Counted from the first letter of the stretch, positions 20,068-33,577 are shown. The stretch is 64,000 bases of DNA from Acestrorhynchus altus (GCA_034509495.1 CM067518.1:901430-965429), one strand, 5' to 3'. Numbers and translations: made by a program. Notes: generated from the letters alone by a model not told the origin.

Positions 20068-23000
20068 TCAGTGGCTGGTCTCCCTGCTACAGCAGATTGT
20101 ATTAAATGGTAAATTTGAGCGGACTATGCCCACAGTGCCATCCATGTTTGGTGAAGATGCTCCAGGAGGCCACGAGAACTTCAGACGCTGGATCAGAGAT
20201 GTGAAGAAGATGAAGAGCTCTGTCCTCGCCAGAGCCTCACCCAGACAAACCCTCGGGCCTGCAGAAGAACACAAATCATAATGCTGATCTTCGCATAGAT
20301 TCACATTTCATTTGACATCAGCAGTAGTCTTACCCAGAGAAAAGGGCAGGAAGGAGTCATTTTTGCAGAACTGCCCTTTCTCATCTAGAAAGTTCTCTGG
20401 GTTGAAAGTATCTGGGTACTTCCAGTGCTCTTTGTCAGTCAGGATGGCTGTTAGGTTGGGCAAGATATTTGTTCCCTGTCATAAGAACAAGCAATTCAAG
20501 TTCACTCAGAAAGAAGGATTCATTTCTTGTATTTAAAAAAATAAAATAAAATAAAAAGTCAAAAATGGAAAGTTTCTGTGGTTACCGCAGGGAGGTGGTA
20601 TCCTCGCAGCTTTGTTGGTTGTGTGATCTCATGCACCACACTGAGAGGAACAATGTTACCACAGCGCTGGATCTCATGAACAGTAGCATAAGTGTATGGA
20701 AGCTGTGCACGGTCATCCATGGATGGAAAGCGGTCAAAACCAAGTACTCGAACAATCTCCTCGTGACAGCGTTCTGAGATGTTGTAAACCAGGTATAGGA
20801 CATTATAAGACATTTAGTTCCTTACAACACACTTAGGATGACTAACGGACCAGGGACAAACAAATGTTAATTGGTAAACTGTAGCAGTACCTTGCACATC
20901 AGGGTGGTCCATCATGTAAATGAGGCCCCATCTAAGAGTGGTCGCTGTAGTTTCTGTTCCAGCAATGAACAGGTCAAAGGTCGTCTTCAACATGTTTTCC
21001 TCATGGAAGGTGGAGTCTTCATTTGACTGTTGCTGCTCAGAACCAGAAATGATTCAATTCTGTGACATAGTTGCTTCAAAAATCTGCAGCAAGTCAAATT
21101 CTGCAGGATCACTGATCTATTCTGTTTACTGCATCTTTCTCTGCTCTAACACACCTGATTAGGTCTGTTAACTAACAGACAAAGTGTGCCACAATGAGGT
21201 ACTCATAGTTATCCTCCTCTGCAGCCTGCTGTCAAGTCAGTGGTTCTCTGCCTCACTGTTCAGTAGCGTGATGTATTACCTTGGTCATTTCAATCAGGTA
21301 GGCATCAATGAAGTCCCGAGGGTTTCCTGGGTCCAGAGTTTTCCTGTGCTCCTCCACAACCTCATGGATGAACCTTCTTAAGGAGTTTGCATTGTGCCAG
21401 ATCTTGTGGTGTGGCCCCGGGAAATATTTTATGATGGGGATTAAGTTAAAGATCTGAAAATATGAAAATGTAATGCAGCAGGGTTAAAGGGAAGCATGAC
21501 AGTATACATTTGAAATCGCCACTTGCGATCACTCACTAACACTTCTAACCTCAAGCTACATTTACTCTAAATTTACAGAGACCTTAGTTCCTAGTTACAT
21601 ATTTTACCACTTAGGGATGTGTAATAATGGGTAATTTTCTTCATTAAATAAAAAAGCAAGTTTAATGTATTTGATTTACTTCTAATTATCTACTTTTGGG
21701 ATTTGTGTGAGTTCAAAGTTATGCAGATAATTCCTGTAGCTGTTCCCGATGATTTAGGGATTGACTGCCAGGACAAAGGTTAGGAACAATTAAATTGTCT
21801 GTGAAGTGTACTGAAGTTTAATTGGCTGGTAACATGCCAGGATGGTTATTACCTGTGCCAAATGGGATCCAGAAAATCGAATGTTCTCATTCAGAAGTTC
21901 TAGAAGCTTAGCGAAGCGCTTGTCATCATAGTCAAACCGGTCCCCGAAGATGATGGAGCAGATGATGTTGGAGACTGCATTCATGATGGGGTGGATGGGG
22001 TAAAAAGGCTTCCCTTCACGACAAATGCCAGAAAAAAGAAGATCAGAATAGGATATCCTGCAGTAACATTTGTGAATGCAGCTACAGCTACTAATCTACC
22101 TTCTTCTTTGAGCATCTCATTGATGAGGTACTGCGCCTCCTCAGCCACTCGCTCTTCCACTGTCTTCTTCCCGAGTCCAAAGTCACGCAGAGTGTGCAGA
22201 GCAAATCGGCGCTCTTGTCTCCAAGAATTACCATAAGTGGCCATCAAGATACCTGAGAGAGGTAGAGAGGTGGTAGGAGTGAAAAAGGTAGAAGAAGGTA
22301 CTATGAGCAATTTGTGGGAAGATGTTTATTATTATACAATGTATAGTAAAAAATAAAGGTAAAAATATATTACTAGAAGATAATGAGATATAGTATATAA
22401 CACTCACCATACTCTTTGTTGATCCAGCGTACTAAAGGCAAGGATGGCCTCCCAGAAAATACAGCACCATTCTGAACAAAAGCTTCTTTAGCAATCTGCA
22501 TTGTATTCAGCACAATTGTTGGCTTCCTTCCCAGGTACATGGAGCACATCTCGCCATATTTTGGCATCTGGAGAGGTGTAAGATGTTCAATAAACAGAAT
22601 TTTGTCAAGAAGAAGTGGACATGCACTGTGCAACTGTTCCCACATAGGTTTACACCATCTGGGCACTCAGTGGTAGTCTTTCCTTGTTCTAACACATTCT
22701 AGTTTTTGACTTCAGACTACCATCTTCCAGAAGTACATGGGATTAGGCCTTAAGATCGACAAAGATGCCTCCAAATGGCTGCTTCAACCACAACAGTTCT
22801 GACTGGCAGAGGGGCAGAAAGGGTTCTCCTACAACCCCCTCCCCTACCACCTAATTCCTGGCCACCTGGCAAGAACCTTAAGCCACACTGAAAGAGGTGA
22901 GATAACTACTGGCTGCTCCTGCCAAGGTACACACTAGGAAATCAAATGTTTAATTAAGTGTCTAAAATGCTCATTGTGTCTGAGATAACAGATAAAAGTA

Positions 23001-23431
23001 AGCCAGTAGAAGGATCCAGAAACTTCCTGGAAGGTGCCTTTATGGGCTTGGTGGGGAATTAATGATGATTTGTTCTTAATTTCTACTGAATACAATGCAG
23101 ACTTTAAAAAAATGTGTAGTAAGAACATCTGACACAGTAATTCTGGCATGTACAGCAAGAGTTTTTTTTTTTTTTTTTTTGAGATTTTCTTTCCAGGATT
23201 GCAAAAATACTACCTCAAGAAATACAAGAAACTGACCAATCTGATGAAGCCCATTCGATCCTTCATGAGCTGGGGCAGGTTTCCCACAAAGGGCAGTGGT
23301 TTAGGTCCAGGAGGGCTTCGGCTCCTGGAAGAGTTCAACCTGAAGATCTCCAGCAGAAGCAGAGTCAACAGACCACCCAGCAGGGCCAAGCCCACAGACA
23401 TCCAGTCCAGATATCTCAGCAAAGACTCCAT
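20068..23431 (-). CDS. Cytochrome P450 family 2, CYP2J-like (gene A)
   Basis: Membrane-bound monooxygenase of the endoplasmic reticulum; substrate unknown, fatty acids and xenobiotics being typical for this clade. Exons, 5' to 3': 23237-23431, 22408-22567, 22100-22252, 21853-22013, 21280-21453, 20891-21032, 20586-20773, 20334-20475, 20068-20258. They join to 1506 bases (501 residues) with consistent phases. An N-terminal anchor (about residues 12-30) precedes the PPGP hinge (40-43). Other motifs are the I-helix AGTETT (305-310), the K-helix EIQR (362-365), FNPENF, and the heme loop FSLGPRVCLG with Cys443. Gene A alone has VVHEITQP where the others have HQTTQP after the K-helix. CYP2J affinity rests on NAVSNIICSI, FPGPH and LARTELFIFFTSL; the exact fish subfamily is not assigned. 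Confidence 0.95.
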
Positions 23432-23468
23432 TCTGAGAAAACTGCGGGACGCTACAGCCACTCAGAGC

Positions 23469-23474
23469 TTTATA
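23469..23474 (-). promoter_or_regulatory. TATA box of CYP2 gene A
   Basis: GTAGAGTATAAAGCTCTGAG on the gene strand, with the TATA starting 43 bases before the ATG. The block is conserved in genes A-D. Confidence 0.7.
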
Positions 23475-24058
23475 CTCTACACCGAGGAGGGGGAGGAGAG
23501 AGATGACTGTCATTGATCATTTCTAAATGTGTTAAAAGTTATCTATTACGAGGTCAAAGACCTTCCCATATAAGAAGGTAAGAAGGCAGTGCAGACAAAG
23601 TTCAGAAAGTGCAAATGCACGCACACACACCCACACACACACACACCAATGTATATACACTACACAACCACTCTGCTTGTAATCTTACATAACCATTTTT
23701 GCATTGGAAGTGAGATGTGAGATGGAGTGATTTCTGAAAGGAGTGGGCAAAAAGAAGTCCTCTCCAGAAAAAGACAACACCAATGATTGAAGTGAGAATG
23801 TCTTTATTGTTATAAAGCATTTCAGATTTTTCTGTTCAAAAATTATTTTTAAGTTTTCATCATGATCTATTTTTGTCATCTTGTTGACTGGCATGAAGGT
23901 TCCTTAATAATACTCTACTTTAATATCATAATATCATCAAGACAGCGATAAACAAATGTTCTTATTGATATGGATTAGACTTGTCAGAAAACCAAAAACA
24001 ATCCACCAGGGTTGATGATCCTTTTTCATAACATGAAGGCTGAACACAATGATCTGAT
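23475..24058. other. Intergenic, CYP2 A upstream and B 3' flank
   Basis: Holds a short CA-rich run (about 23615-23645) and, at 23803-23808, TTTATT (AATAAA on the gene strand), the likely poly(A) signal of gene B. No other feature seen. Confidence 0.5.
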
Positions 24059-27000
24059 TCAGTGAGTGATCTCCCTGCTACGGCAGATTGTATTGTACGG
24101 TAAATTTGAACGGACTATGCCCACAATTCCATCCATGTTTGGTGGAGAAGCCCCAGGAGGCCATGAGAACTTCAGCCGCTGGAGCAGAGAGGTGAAGAAG
24201 ACGAAGAGCTCTGTCCTTGCCAGAGTCTCACCCAGACAAACCCTCGGACCTGCAGAAGAACAAACCTCATCTCAATGATGATCTTTACACACATTGTTAA
24301 TTCATTTGAAGGAAGACCCTCAAGTAGACACAAACAGCAGACTTACCCAGAGAAAAGGGCAGGAAGGAGTCATTTTTGCAGAACTGCCCTTTCTCATCCA
24401 AAAAGTTCTGTGGGTTGAACATATCTGGGTACTTCCAGTGCTCTTTGTCAGTCATGATGGCTGTTAGGTTGGGCATAACATCTGTTCCCTGCCATGAGAA
24501 CAATCAATGGAAGTTCAGTCAGAAAGGATTTGTATCTGTATATTGAATCTGTATTTGGATCTGTATTTCTTGTATTTTTAATAAAACGGCAGAAAGAAAG
24601 TTCTCATAGGTTTCAGTGGTTACCGCAGGGAGGTGGTATCCTCGCAGCTTTGTTGGTTGTGTGGTCTGATGCACCACACCAAGAGGAATAATGTTAGCAC
24701 AGCGCTGGATCTCATGAACAGTGGCGTGAGTGTATGGGAGCTGTGCTCGGTCATCCATGGAGGGAAGGCGATCAAAACCCAGTACTCGAACAATCTCCTC
24801 GTGACAGCGCTCTGAGATGTTGTCAGTCAGACATATGAGATACCATGGGAAAAGGAAACTTTAGGGCAGATGATTGATGAAATCAGACACAAACTAAAGG
24901 TAAGTGGTAATCTGTAGCAATACCTTGCACATCAGGGTGGTTCATCATGTAAATGAGACCCCACCTAAGTGTGTTTGCTGTAGTTTCCGTTCCAGCAGAA
25001 AACAGGTCAGAGGTTGACCTTAACATGTTCTCATCATGGAACGAAGAGTCTTCATTTGATGCTTGCTATTCAAAACAAGAGAAGATTTGGTTCTGGAACA
25101 CAGTAGCTTTAAAAGTATTGTGCAGTCTAAGCAAATCAAGTCCTGCAAAACCACAGGCCTTTACTGTGTCCTCCTGTACTTGAACATGTAACTCAGCCTG
25201 TTAACTAATGGACATGGACATAACTCATGGTACATGGACTGTAAAGGAACTTTACAATAGGCTGCAACGAGGGTCTCGTTGTTGTTTTTTTTCTCTACAT
25301 ACTGCTATCAAATAAGTGATTGCCTTCCAGCTTTTCCAGGAGTTTGACCTCTTACCTTGGTCATCTCAACCAGGTAGGCATCAATGAAGTCCCGAGGGTT
25401 TTCAGGATCCAGAGTCTTCCTGTGCTCCTCCACTGCTTCAAGGATAAACTTTTTTAAGGAGTTTGCATTGTGCCAGATCTGTTGGTGTGGCCCAGGAAAG
25501 TGTTTAATAATGGGTACCAAGTTGAAGATCTGTGGGAGGGTATAAAAATGTAATATTGCGCGGTTGAAGTGTTACAGTATACACTTCAGTCTACCATTTA
25601 CACATAAGAATGTCAAGCTGCATTTACTCTAAATGTACAGAAAGCTCAGTTTCTAGTTACTAGCTTCTAGTGATTTCTAGTGTTTCTTCCTAGTAGTTCA
25701 GAGGTTGAATTCCAGGACAGGGGTTCCAAGATTGAGAAGAATTGAATTGCTGATAACATGACATGCTAGTTGTCACCTGGACCGCATGAGATCCTACAAT
25801 CCGAATGTTATCATTCAGAATTTCCAGAAGCTTAGCGAACCGATTGTCGTCATACTCAAATCGCTCTCCGAAGATGATGGAGCAGATTATATTGGAGACT
25901 GCATTCATAATGGGGTGGATGGGGTAAAAAGGCTTCCCTTCAAAAAAAATGTCAGAGGAACAGAAGATCAGACCAGGAAACCTTGCAATAAGACAGTTGG
26001 TGAACACAGCAACAGCTACTAATCTACCTTCTTGTTTGAGCATCTCCTTGATGAGGTATTGTGCCTCCTCAGCCACTCGCTCCTCCACGGTTTTCTTCCC
26101 CAGTCCAAAGTCACGCAGTGTGTGCAGAGCAAAGCGGCGCTGCTGTCTCCAAGAACTACCGTAATTTGCCATCACAATACCTGAGAGAGTTAGAAGGCAG
26201 GATCATGAGTTGTCTATAGGAAAGTCCAATTAGAGTTGTACAATACTCACCATATCCTTTGTTGATCCAGCGTACTAAAGGTATGTCTGGCCTCCCAGAA
26301 ATCACAGCACCGTTCTGAAGAAAAGCCTCTTTTGCAATCTGAATTGTATTCAGCACAATTGTTGGTTTCCTTCCCAGGTACATGGAGCACATCTCGCCAT
26401 ATTTTGGCATCTGGAGAGATGCAATGAGTTTACTGTAGCTAACACTTTTGGACAAAGATGTATGTGTGCCTGATGCAACTGTTCCTATATGAAGTAAGGC
26501 TTTATTACCTAGGAACTGTCCTTTAATGGTTTAGGTCTTATTCAGAAGCCCAGAATTACTTGCCAATATTGCTGTTTGATGAATCTGATATGATGGTTAT
26601 GACCTGTGGAGTCCACTATGTATCTGTTCAGACCCCTCTCTTCAATTTAACATCTTTATGCTTTTGGTCCAAATTGTGTGAAAAAAAACATTGATCACCA
26701 TAGTAATGGCATAGTAATGGCTCTCTCTACACCCTGAAAGACTTAAAGTGTCAATAATAAATGCAAATCAATAACTGGATGAGCTCTACATTTCTATAGT
26801 TAAAATTAGGATGAGACAGAGACTTCCATGTTGAGTATGTTGTGATTGTTGTGTTTGGTAACAGAAGAGAATTAGTATTAGTGAACACTTGAGTGAAGTT
26901 GCGATAAGTTCAGATCTCAACTTCACCAGTCATATCAAAGCAAGTACCAGCTTTTTATCATCTAGGAAACATAGCGAGAATCCCTCTGTTGTCCCCAAAA

Positions 27001-28374
27001 GACCTAAAGAAACTTGTTCATGCTTTTAAGAATGAAACGTAGGGTGGACTTTAGGAAGGGTCTCTAAAGTGGACTTCCAAAGAAAACCAATAAACAGCTA
27101 CAGCACATCCAGAATTTTCTCCCCCTTGGAGAAAAGCATCCCTAAAGTATGATCTTGATCCAAAGGATGGTGTTCTTGAGGCTGTACTCATTCTTCTTCC
27201 TCCAAACATGGTAAGTAGAGTTGATACCAAGAAGTTCTATTTTGGTCTCATCTGACCACATGGCCTTCTCCCACAGAACCTACTCTTTCTAACAATAATA
27301 ATTTTATTGTGGTGCAGTGAAGCATTTGCGAGTAAGTGGAAAATCATACTTTTATAAAATTTATAACTGTTATTAATATCCCATATCATAAAGCAGTTTT
27401 TATTATCTGAGATGTTGGTCATGTTGGCCCTGAACAAATAATTTCAAGTTTTGGGCTGCTCTGACAAGCAGTTTTAGAGATTGGCATGGACCAAAGAGGC
27501 AAAATCTTCAAAAATATTAAGACAGCCTGAATTCTTGTCATACATTTTGTCCCAGTAATAAGCTATATTATAAAATATCATATATTTTTTTTATTCTCAA
27601 GTTATAGACACCCATCTGCAATTTTTTTGTTCTGAAAATACTTCACTTTGAAGTCTCTACATTAAAACAACAATTTGGCACTTTTTGACAACAGTCTTGT
27701 AAATTTCATCAAGACAGTAAACTTCTGATAGTATGGACACATTAAGTAATTACATATTTAAGAAGCCACTGGCCTTCCATAAAGATATCCTCATATACCA
27801 TGTGACCATCTCATGTAATTACAGTGTTATTACAAAAAAAGGGGGCTCTAAGGGTTAAAATCATACAACATGATTGTTTATTGTCTCTCCCAGTTACAGA
27901 CCTCTCCATTCTTTGTAGGTGGGAAAACCTGGAGTGTATCTAGTACTTTTTTCCACACTGTATACTATTAAAAGCCTTTCTGATGTTCCGGATTTCAGGA
28001 TGTTGTAAGCTATGTTACCTGTGTTCTGCATTATCTGTTTGTGGAATAGCTACTTTGGGCAGATGAGAGACTACAGATGATTTGAACCTGACTTATACTG
28101 AATACAATGCAAACAGAATGCAAACTCATCTAAATGATAATGGATAAAAATAATGCCTCAAGATAAACAGGAAACTGACCGATTTTATGTAGCCCATCCG
28201 ATCATTCATGAGCTGTGGCAGGTTCCCCACAAAGGGCAGTGGTTTAGGCCCAGGAGGGACTCGGCTCCTGGAAGAGTTCAACCTGAAGATCTCCAGAAGA
28301 AGAAGAGTAAGCAGACCACCTAGCAGGGCCAAGCCTACAGATGTCCAGTCCAGATATCTCAGCACAGACTCCAT
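24059..28374 (-). CDS. Cytochrome P450 family 2, CYP2J-like (gene B)
   Basis: Exons, 5' to 3': 28180-28374, 26251-26410, 26028-26180, 25777-25937, 25356-25529, 24924-25065, 24624-24811, 24347-24488, 24059-24249. Total 1506 bases, 501 residues, no stop or frameshift seen. Anchor, PPGP, AGTETT, EIQR and heme-loop PRVCLGE are all present. The I-helix segment reads LFSAGTETTANTLRW, where A, C, D and E have TATTLRW, and position 1 of exon 3 reads IVMANYGSSW. Both lie near substrate-contact regions, so its specificity may differ. Intron 1 is the longest of the array (about 1.8 kb) and holds a Tc1/mariner-like remnant. Start chosen by alignment to the paralogs (MESVLRYLDW). Confidence 0.95.
27000..27290 (-). 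mobile_element. Tc1/mariner-like transposase remnant in CYP2 B intron 1
   Basis: On the minus strand, broken frames give a string like CGQMRPK and then STYHVWRKKNE, which corresponds to the W..SDETK and VWR(K)K region of Tc1/mariner transposases. It is frame-broken and not functional. Confidence 0.6.
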
Positions 28375-28411
28375 CCTGAATTAACTGCTGGACACTATAG
28401 CAACTCAGAGC

Positions 28412-28417
28412 TTTATA
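28412..28417 (-). promoter_or_regulatory. TATA box of CYP2 gene B
   Basis: Same GTAGAGTATAAAGCTCTGAG block as gene A, 43 bases before the ATG. Confidence 0.7.
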
Positions 28418-29583
28418 CTCTACACCCAGACGTGGGAGGACAGGGAGAGTTTCATGACTCTTACTCACCATTTCTAAAACTGCTACCTGTTAGGAGGTCA
28501 ACAACCTTCCAGTTTCGGAAGGCACTGCAGATAAAGTTCAGGAACACCATTAAACATCACAGTTGTTACAACACTGTGATATCATGTCACTCTGACTCTC
28601 ACAACTGAGTTTTGATATAGTCTAAAATGTTGTTATATGCTTATTGCCTCAACATGGGTCTTGGAAAAGCTTTTAATTTGTGTAGAATGTTTACATAACC
28701 AGATGAACCATAATATTATAACCTACTCCTCTTTTCTACATTCACTGCCTATTGTATCAGTTCCTCTTGCCAAATAGAAGCACTCTGTAGTATGCATAAC
28801 CTACGTAACCTCCACCTCCGGCATGTTTTGTCACTGAGAGGCTTCAAACTCTTTGCAACTATTTAATGTTAGGGCTTCGGCTTCACTATAGCACCACTGT
28901 ACAACTACACTGTGTTTTTTATCCCTGGTCCAATAAATTAACAGATAATTGAGGTTGATTATGTTCTCATTGATACAGTATTTTTTTTCTCCACACGTGT
29001 TCAGTAAGCAGCCACCAGAGTCATACTGCCAGTAGTTGTCACATATAATATGCAGCGGTGGTAGAAAATGAAATAATGAACCTGCACAATTACATTTCTG
29101 TGCATTTGTTCTTTTTTTGGGCGGTGTATTATATATATTTCAATAATACAAATTAGGTCAGAGACGAAATGTTTGTAATGACATTAAAACCTTGCAGAAT
29201 AGTCTTCAATAAGTTTTATTTCACTGTGTCAAAATACTTTTCAATGCCTTCTCAACTTTCTATCAACATCAAACTCTCAGTTCCAGAAGATCGACTCAAA
29301 CTGAAGAAACTGAGGGCCATGGAATGACCAAAGACTGCATTCTACAGCCAAGTGGGATAACTTGAAGGTTCTGAAACATCTTATGTACTTATATGCAGTA
29401 ATTAAAATACCAGTGCTCTGCACTGAAAGAGAACACAAGCAGTGGAAGCCAGTAGGTGTGTTTATCTTTTAATATACAGCAGTCAATGCATGCAGTCTGT
29501 ATGCAGTTCAACAAATTATTACTAAGATTGATTTCTTTTATCGTCTTGAAGATTGACATGACAATTGCTTAACTACGTCTGAT
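28418..29583. other. Intergenic, CYP2 B upstream and C 3' flank
   Basis: AT-rich unique-looking sequence with no exon. Near 29455-29470, TTTATC stands where genes A and B have the AATAAA complement, so gene C may use GATAAA or another signal. Confidence 0.45.
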
Positions 29584-32500
29584 TCAGTGGCTGGTCTCCC
29601 TGCTGTGGCAGATCATATTGAAGGGTACATTTGAGCGTACTGTGCCCACAATGCCATCCATGTTTGGTTGAGAAGCTCCAGGAGGCCATGAGAACTTGAG
29701 TCGCTGGATCAGAGAGGTGAAGAAGATGAAGAGCTCTGTCCTTGCTAGAGTCTCACCCAGACAAACCCTTGGACCTGCAGAAGAACATACAAGTCATGTC
29801 AATGCTGATCTTCATGTACTTTTTCTATATATTTTTTTTATAAATCATTTTATAAATTATTGGAAGTGCCAATTACCCAGTCCTATTAGGACTCCCCCCT
29901 ACTCACATATGATACCTTTGCCACTAGGAGAGTGAAGACTCTGAATTATTGCTAGGCAGCCAACATGTTTGGAGGAAAGCACCGGGTGCCCAGCTCTGAT
30001 ACAAGACACAGATGCCTGTGCTGACCAGCACTGCACTAGGTGGGATGTGAGGAGAGAGCATGGCCAATGTTGCTCTCTCAACCTCCGGCTACCGATGGCA
30101 AGCACTATGACCTGCGATTCAAATCTGTAGTCCTCAGATCAAAGTGCTAGATCATTGGACCACTGAGCCATATGGAATCTCTTCACATACATTCATTTGA
30201 GGGTAGAACCTCAGGTAGACACCAGCAGCAGACTTACCCAGAGAAAAGGGCAAGAAGGAGTCATTTTTGCAGAACTGCCCTTTCTCATCCAAAAAGTTCT
30301 GTGGGTTGAATGTATCTGGGTACTTCCAGTGGTCTTTGTCAGTCATGATGGCTGTTAGGTTGGGTAAGACATCTGTTCCCTGTCATCAGAAAGGAGATTT
30401 TATTTTATCTTATTTTATTCTATATTATTTATAAGGCAATATTAAAAGTCAAAAACAGAAAGATCTGGTAGGTTGCTGTGGTTACCGCTGGGAGGTGGTA
30501 TCCTTGCAGCTTTGTTGGCTGAGTGGTCTGATGCAATACACTGAGAGGAACAATGTTAGCACACCGCTGGATCTCATGAACAGTGGCATGAGTGTATGGG
30601 AGCTGAGCACGATCATCCATGGAGGGAAAGGTGTCAAAACCCAGCGCACGAACAATCTCCTCATGACAGCGCTCTGAGATGTGGTCAACCAGGCAAATGA
30701 GAAACAATGAGAAAAATACATCATGAGGTATTCGGTTCCTTACAGCAGGAACAAACAACTGGTAATTGGTGATCTGTAGCAGTACCTTGCACATCAGGGT
30801 GGTTCATCATGTAAATGAGGCCCCATCTAAGGGTGGTTGCTGTAGTTTCTGTTCCAGCTGCAAACAAGTCTGTGGTTGACCTTAGCATGTTCTCCTCATG
30901 GAAGGTGGAGTCTTCATTTGACCTTTGCTGCTCAAAAATGAAAAAAAATATTTAATTCTATAACATTGAATGTGCAGTTTAGGCAAAGCAAATCCTTTAG
31001 GACCACAGACCCGGTCAACTTACTGCATCTTTCTTTGCTCTTGATTCTGCATGTTAATTAAAGGAAAAGGACAAGTCCTGATACATGTACTGGAGGACTA
31101 TAAAGAAACTAAAGTGTGCCATGGTGAAGGTCCCATCATTCTCGTTCTCCTGTCAGTTAACTTGTTGCCTGCCTGCTTCTCTGACCCCTTACCTTGGTCA
31201 TCTCAACCAGGTAGGCGTCAATGAAGTCCCGGGGGTTTTCGGGGTCAAGAGTCTTTTTGTGCTCCTTCACCACATCCTGGATGAACTTTTCTAAGGCATT
31301 TACATTGTGCTTGATCTTCTGGTGTGGTCCTGGGAAGTGTCTGATCATGGGGGCCAAGTTGAAGATCTGTGGATGGAATGTAAAATAGCATTGTTGAGGT
31401 GAAGCCTTACAATCTACACGCCAACATTTCCACATTAGAATTTCTTCTCATATAATTCAGTTTATAGTTAGATGTTCCTACTAATTTCGGGGTTGAGTGG
31501 CAGGACAACGGTTCCAATGTTAGGAAAAATTATCAGTACAGTTTACTGTGAAAAGTAGCTGATACCATGACATCACAACCGAGAGTGCACTGTGCACAGT
31601 TGGCTGTTGCTTCTCACTGGTGTGTGTTGGTTGAATGCTGAGTATGATTGTGAAGAGTGTAAAAAGTAAAGTGTCCTTCAGTATCTTGAAAGGTACTATA
31701 TAAATGTTACTTCATTCATTCATTCATTCATTCATTCATTCATTCATTCATCAGTGGAAAAGCTTCTGTATGTTGTTACATGTAAAATGAGTGATGCTCC
31801 AGTCTGAATATGCCTATTCAGAAGTTCCAGCAGCTCAGCAAAGCGCTTGTCATCATACTCAAAGCGGTCTCCAAAGATGATGGAGCAGATGATGTTGGAG
31901 ACTGCATTCATAATGGGGTGGATGGGGTAAAAAGGCTTCCCTTCAAAGACAAATAGTAGAAGAAGAGAAGATGAGACCAGGAGATCTTGTAGTAAGACAG
32001 TTGGTGAACGTACCTACAGTACAGCTACCTTCGTGTTTGAGCATCTCTTTGATAAGGAACTGCGCCTCCTCGGCCACTCGCTCCTCCACGGTTTTCTTCC
32101 CAATTCCAAAGTCACGCAGAGTGTGCAGGGCAAACCTGCGCTGCTGTCTCCAAGAATTACCATAAGTGGCCATTATGATGCCTGAGAGAAGCAGAGAGGT
32201 AGAGACAAAGAAAACGAGAGACAGGGTAGGATTGAAAAAGAGAGAAGGAGGGAAAATTAGTCATCTCCTGGAAGAAAATAACATGTTGTTATACCATGTA
32301 TCCTAAAAGAAAGTAAAAGTAGCAATTACACAATTAATTAGTTACACAATTAATACAAAAAAAAAGTTGATACGAAAATTCAAAATTGTAAATGATACCT
32401 TGCCCTTTGGTGAGCCAGTGTATTAAAGGCATGGATGGCCTGCCAGAAAACACAGCCCCATTCTGAACAAAAGCTTCTTTTGCAATTCGCACGGTATTCA

Positions 32501-33532
32501 GCACAATTGTTGGCTTCCTTCCCAAGTACATGGAGCACATCTCTCCATATTTTGGCATCTGGAGGGGTGCAAGATGTTCACTGTACCTAGAACTTTGCAA
32601 TGAAGAGGTATGTGTTTCATGCATCTTTTTTTATTCTTATTCTTTATTACTGTACACCCTTGTCTGAGTTGTAGTCTGTCCATAATTCAATTCATTATCT
32701 GCCTAATTAACCTGAATCAGTTCATGACAGCTTTAGTGACTCAGTTATGACTTGTCGGGCAGTTTGGCCTACTCCAGCAGGGTCATGACCTTTGTCTGCC
32801 ACCATTAGCAAAGTAGACCGAAGAAAGCACCCATTGGCACCTCTAGTGACCCTCCTTGCCCATCAGCATGGATGTAGTGGGACCCGACTTAAAACTTCTT
32901 CAGGTAAACCAAAACACATCTCAGAATGCCAGCCTCTGGGAGCACATCGAACTAGCTCAACAAATATGCCTGCAAATATCTGCACCAGCCACAAGAGTTA
33001 AGACCAGGAGAGAGAGTTCTCCTATTCCACTACCGGCAAATATTTAATTAACCTACTAAATGGCTTATGGTTTCTGAGATAACATAACAGAAAGCCAGAA
33101 CAATACACCGGAAAACCCTGGGTAGGTGCCTTTATGGGGTTGGTGGGGGATTATGTGTTTAACTCCCCCTGAATACATTGCATACAGAACTTTCTACGTG
33201 TTTAGGTGAGAACATCTACACTGTTCTCCTCTAAGATAGAAAAACAGTGTGACATATATAACATATTGTCTTAAGAGCTTCAGAGCTGAAAGGTATCACT
33301 GTGATATCTAATATTACAGACATATTAAGAAACGTACTGATCTGATGAAGCCCATTCGATCCTTCGTGAGCTGGGGCAGGTTCCCCACAAAGAGCAGGGG
33401 TTTGGGTCCAGGAGGGCTTCGGCTCCTGGAGGAGTTCAACCTGAAGATCTCCAGCAGAAGCAGAGTGAGCAGACCACCTAGGAGGGCCAAGCCCACAGAG
33501 CTCCACTCCAGATATCTCAGCACAGATTCCAT
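29584..33532 (-). CDS. Cytochrome P450 family 2, CYP2J-like (gene C), altered exon 4 end
   Basis: Exons, 5' to 3': 33338-33532, 32399-32558, 32029-32181, 31780-31940, 31193-31366, 30786-30927, 30486-30673, 30238-30379, 29584-29774. Total 1506 bases, 501 residues. Anchor, PPGP, AGTETT, EIQR and the heme loop are intact. The last 12 codons of exon 4 (about residues 212-223) read RHIQTGASLILH where the others read like NENIRFSGSHLAQ. Length and a GT donor (CAT then GTAACA) are nonetheless kept. That region corresponds to the end of helix F, substrate recognition site 2 of family 2 P450s. Intron 4 carries a retroposon tail, and intron 8 a SINE. Either a functional variant or early decay with a weak splice donor. 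Confidence 0.88.
29880..30175 (-). mobile_element. tRNA-derived SINE in CYP2 C intron 8
   Basis: On the minus strand it starts like a tRNA: TGGCTCAGTGGTCCAATGAT (box A) and, about 40 bases later, GATTTGAATCG (box B). A body of about 200 bases with no tRNA resemblance follows. No counterpart exists in intron 8 of the other four CYP2 genes, so it inserted after the duplications. Confidence 0.75.
31590..31755 (+). mobile_element. Retroposon 3' tail with (ATTC)n in CYP2 C intron 4
   Basis: GTGTCCTTCAGTATCTTGAAAGG, then TACTATATAAATGTTACTTC and about nine ATTC repeats. This is the usual tail of L2-type LINE/SINE elements in fish (CGCTATATAAAT plus a microsatellite). It ends about 25 bases from the changed end of CYP2 C exon 4. 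Confidence 0.6.
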
Positions 33533-33571
33533 TCTGAGAGAACTGCGGGACACTACAGCCGCAGTCAGAGC

Positions 33572-33577
33572 TTTATA
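33572..33577 (-). promoter_or_regulatory. TATA box of CYP2 gene C
   Basis: GTAGAGTATAAAGCTCTGAC, 45 bases before the ATG. Confidence 0.7.

Noticed and set aside
31193..31940. CYP2 gene C as a pseudogene
   Set aside because: No stop or frameshift was found, all exon lengths match, and a GT donor remains after the altered exon 4 end; decay cannot be excluded without transcripts.
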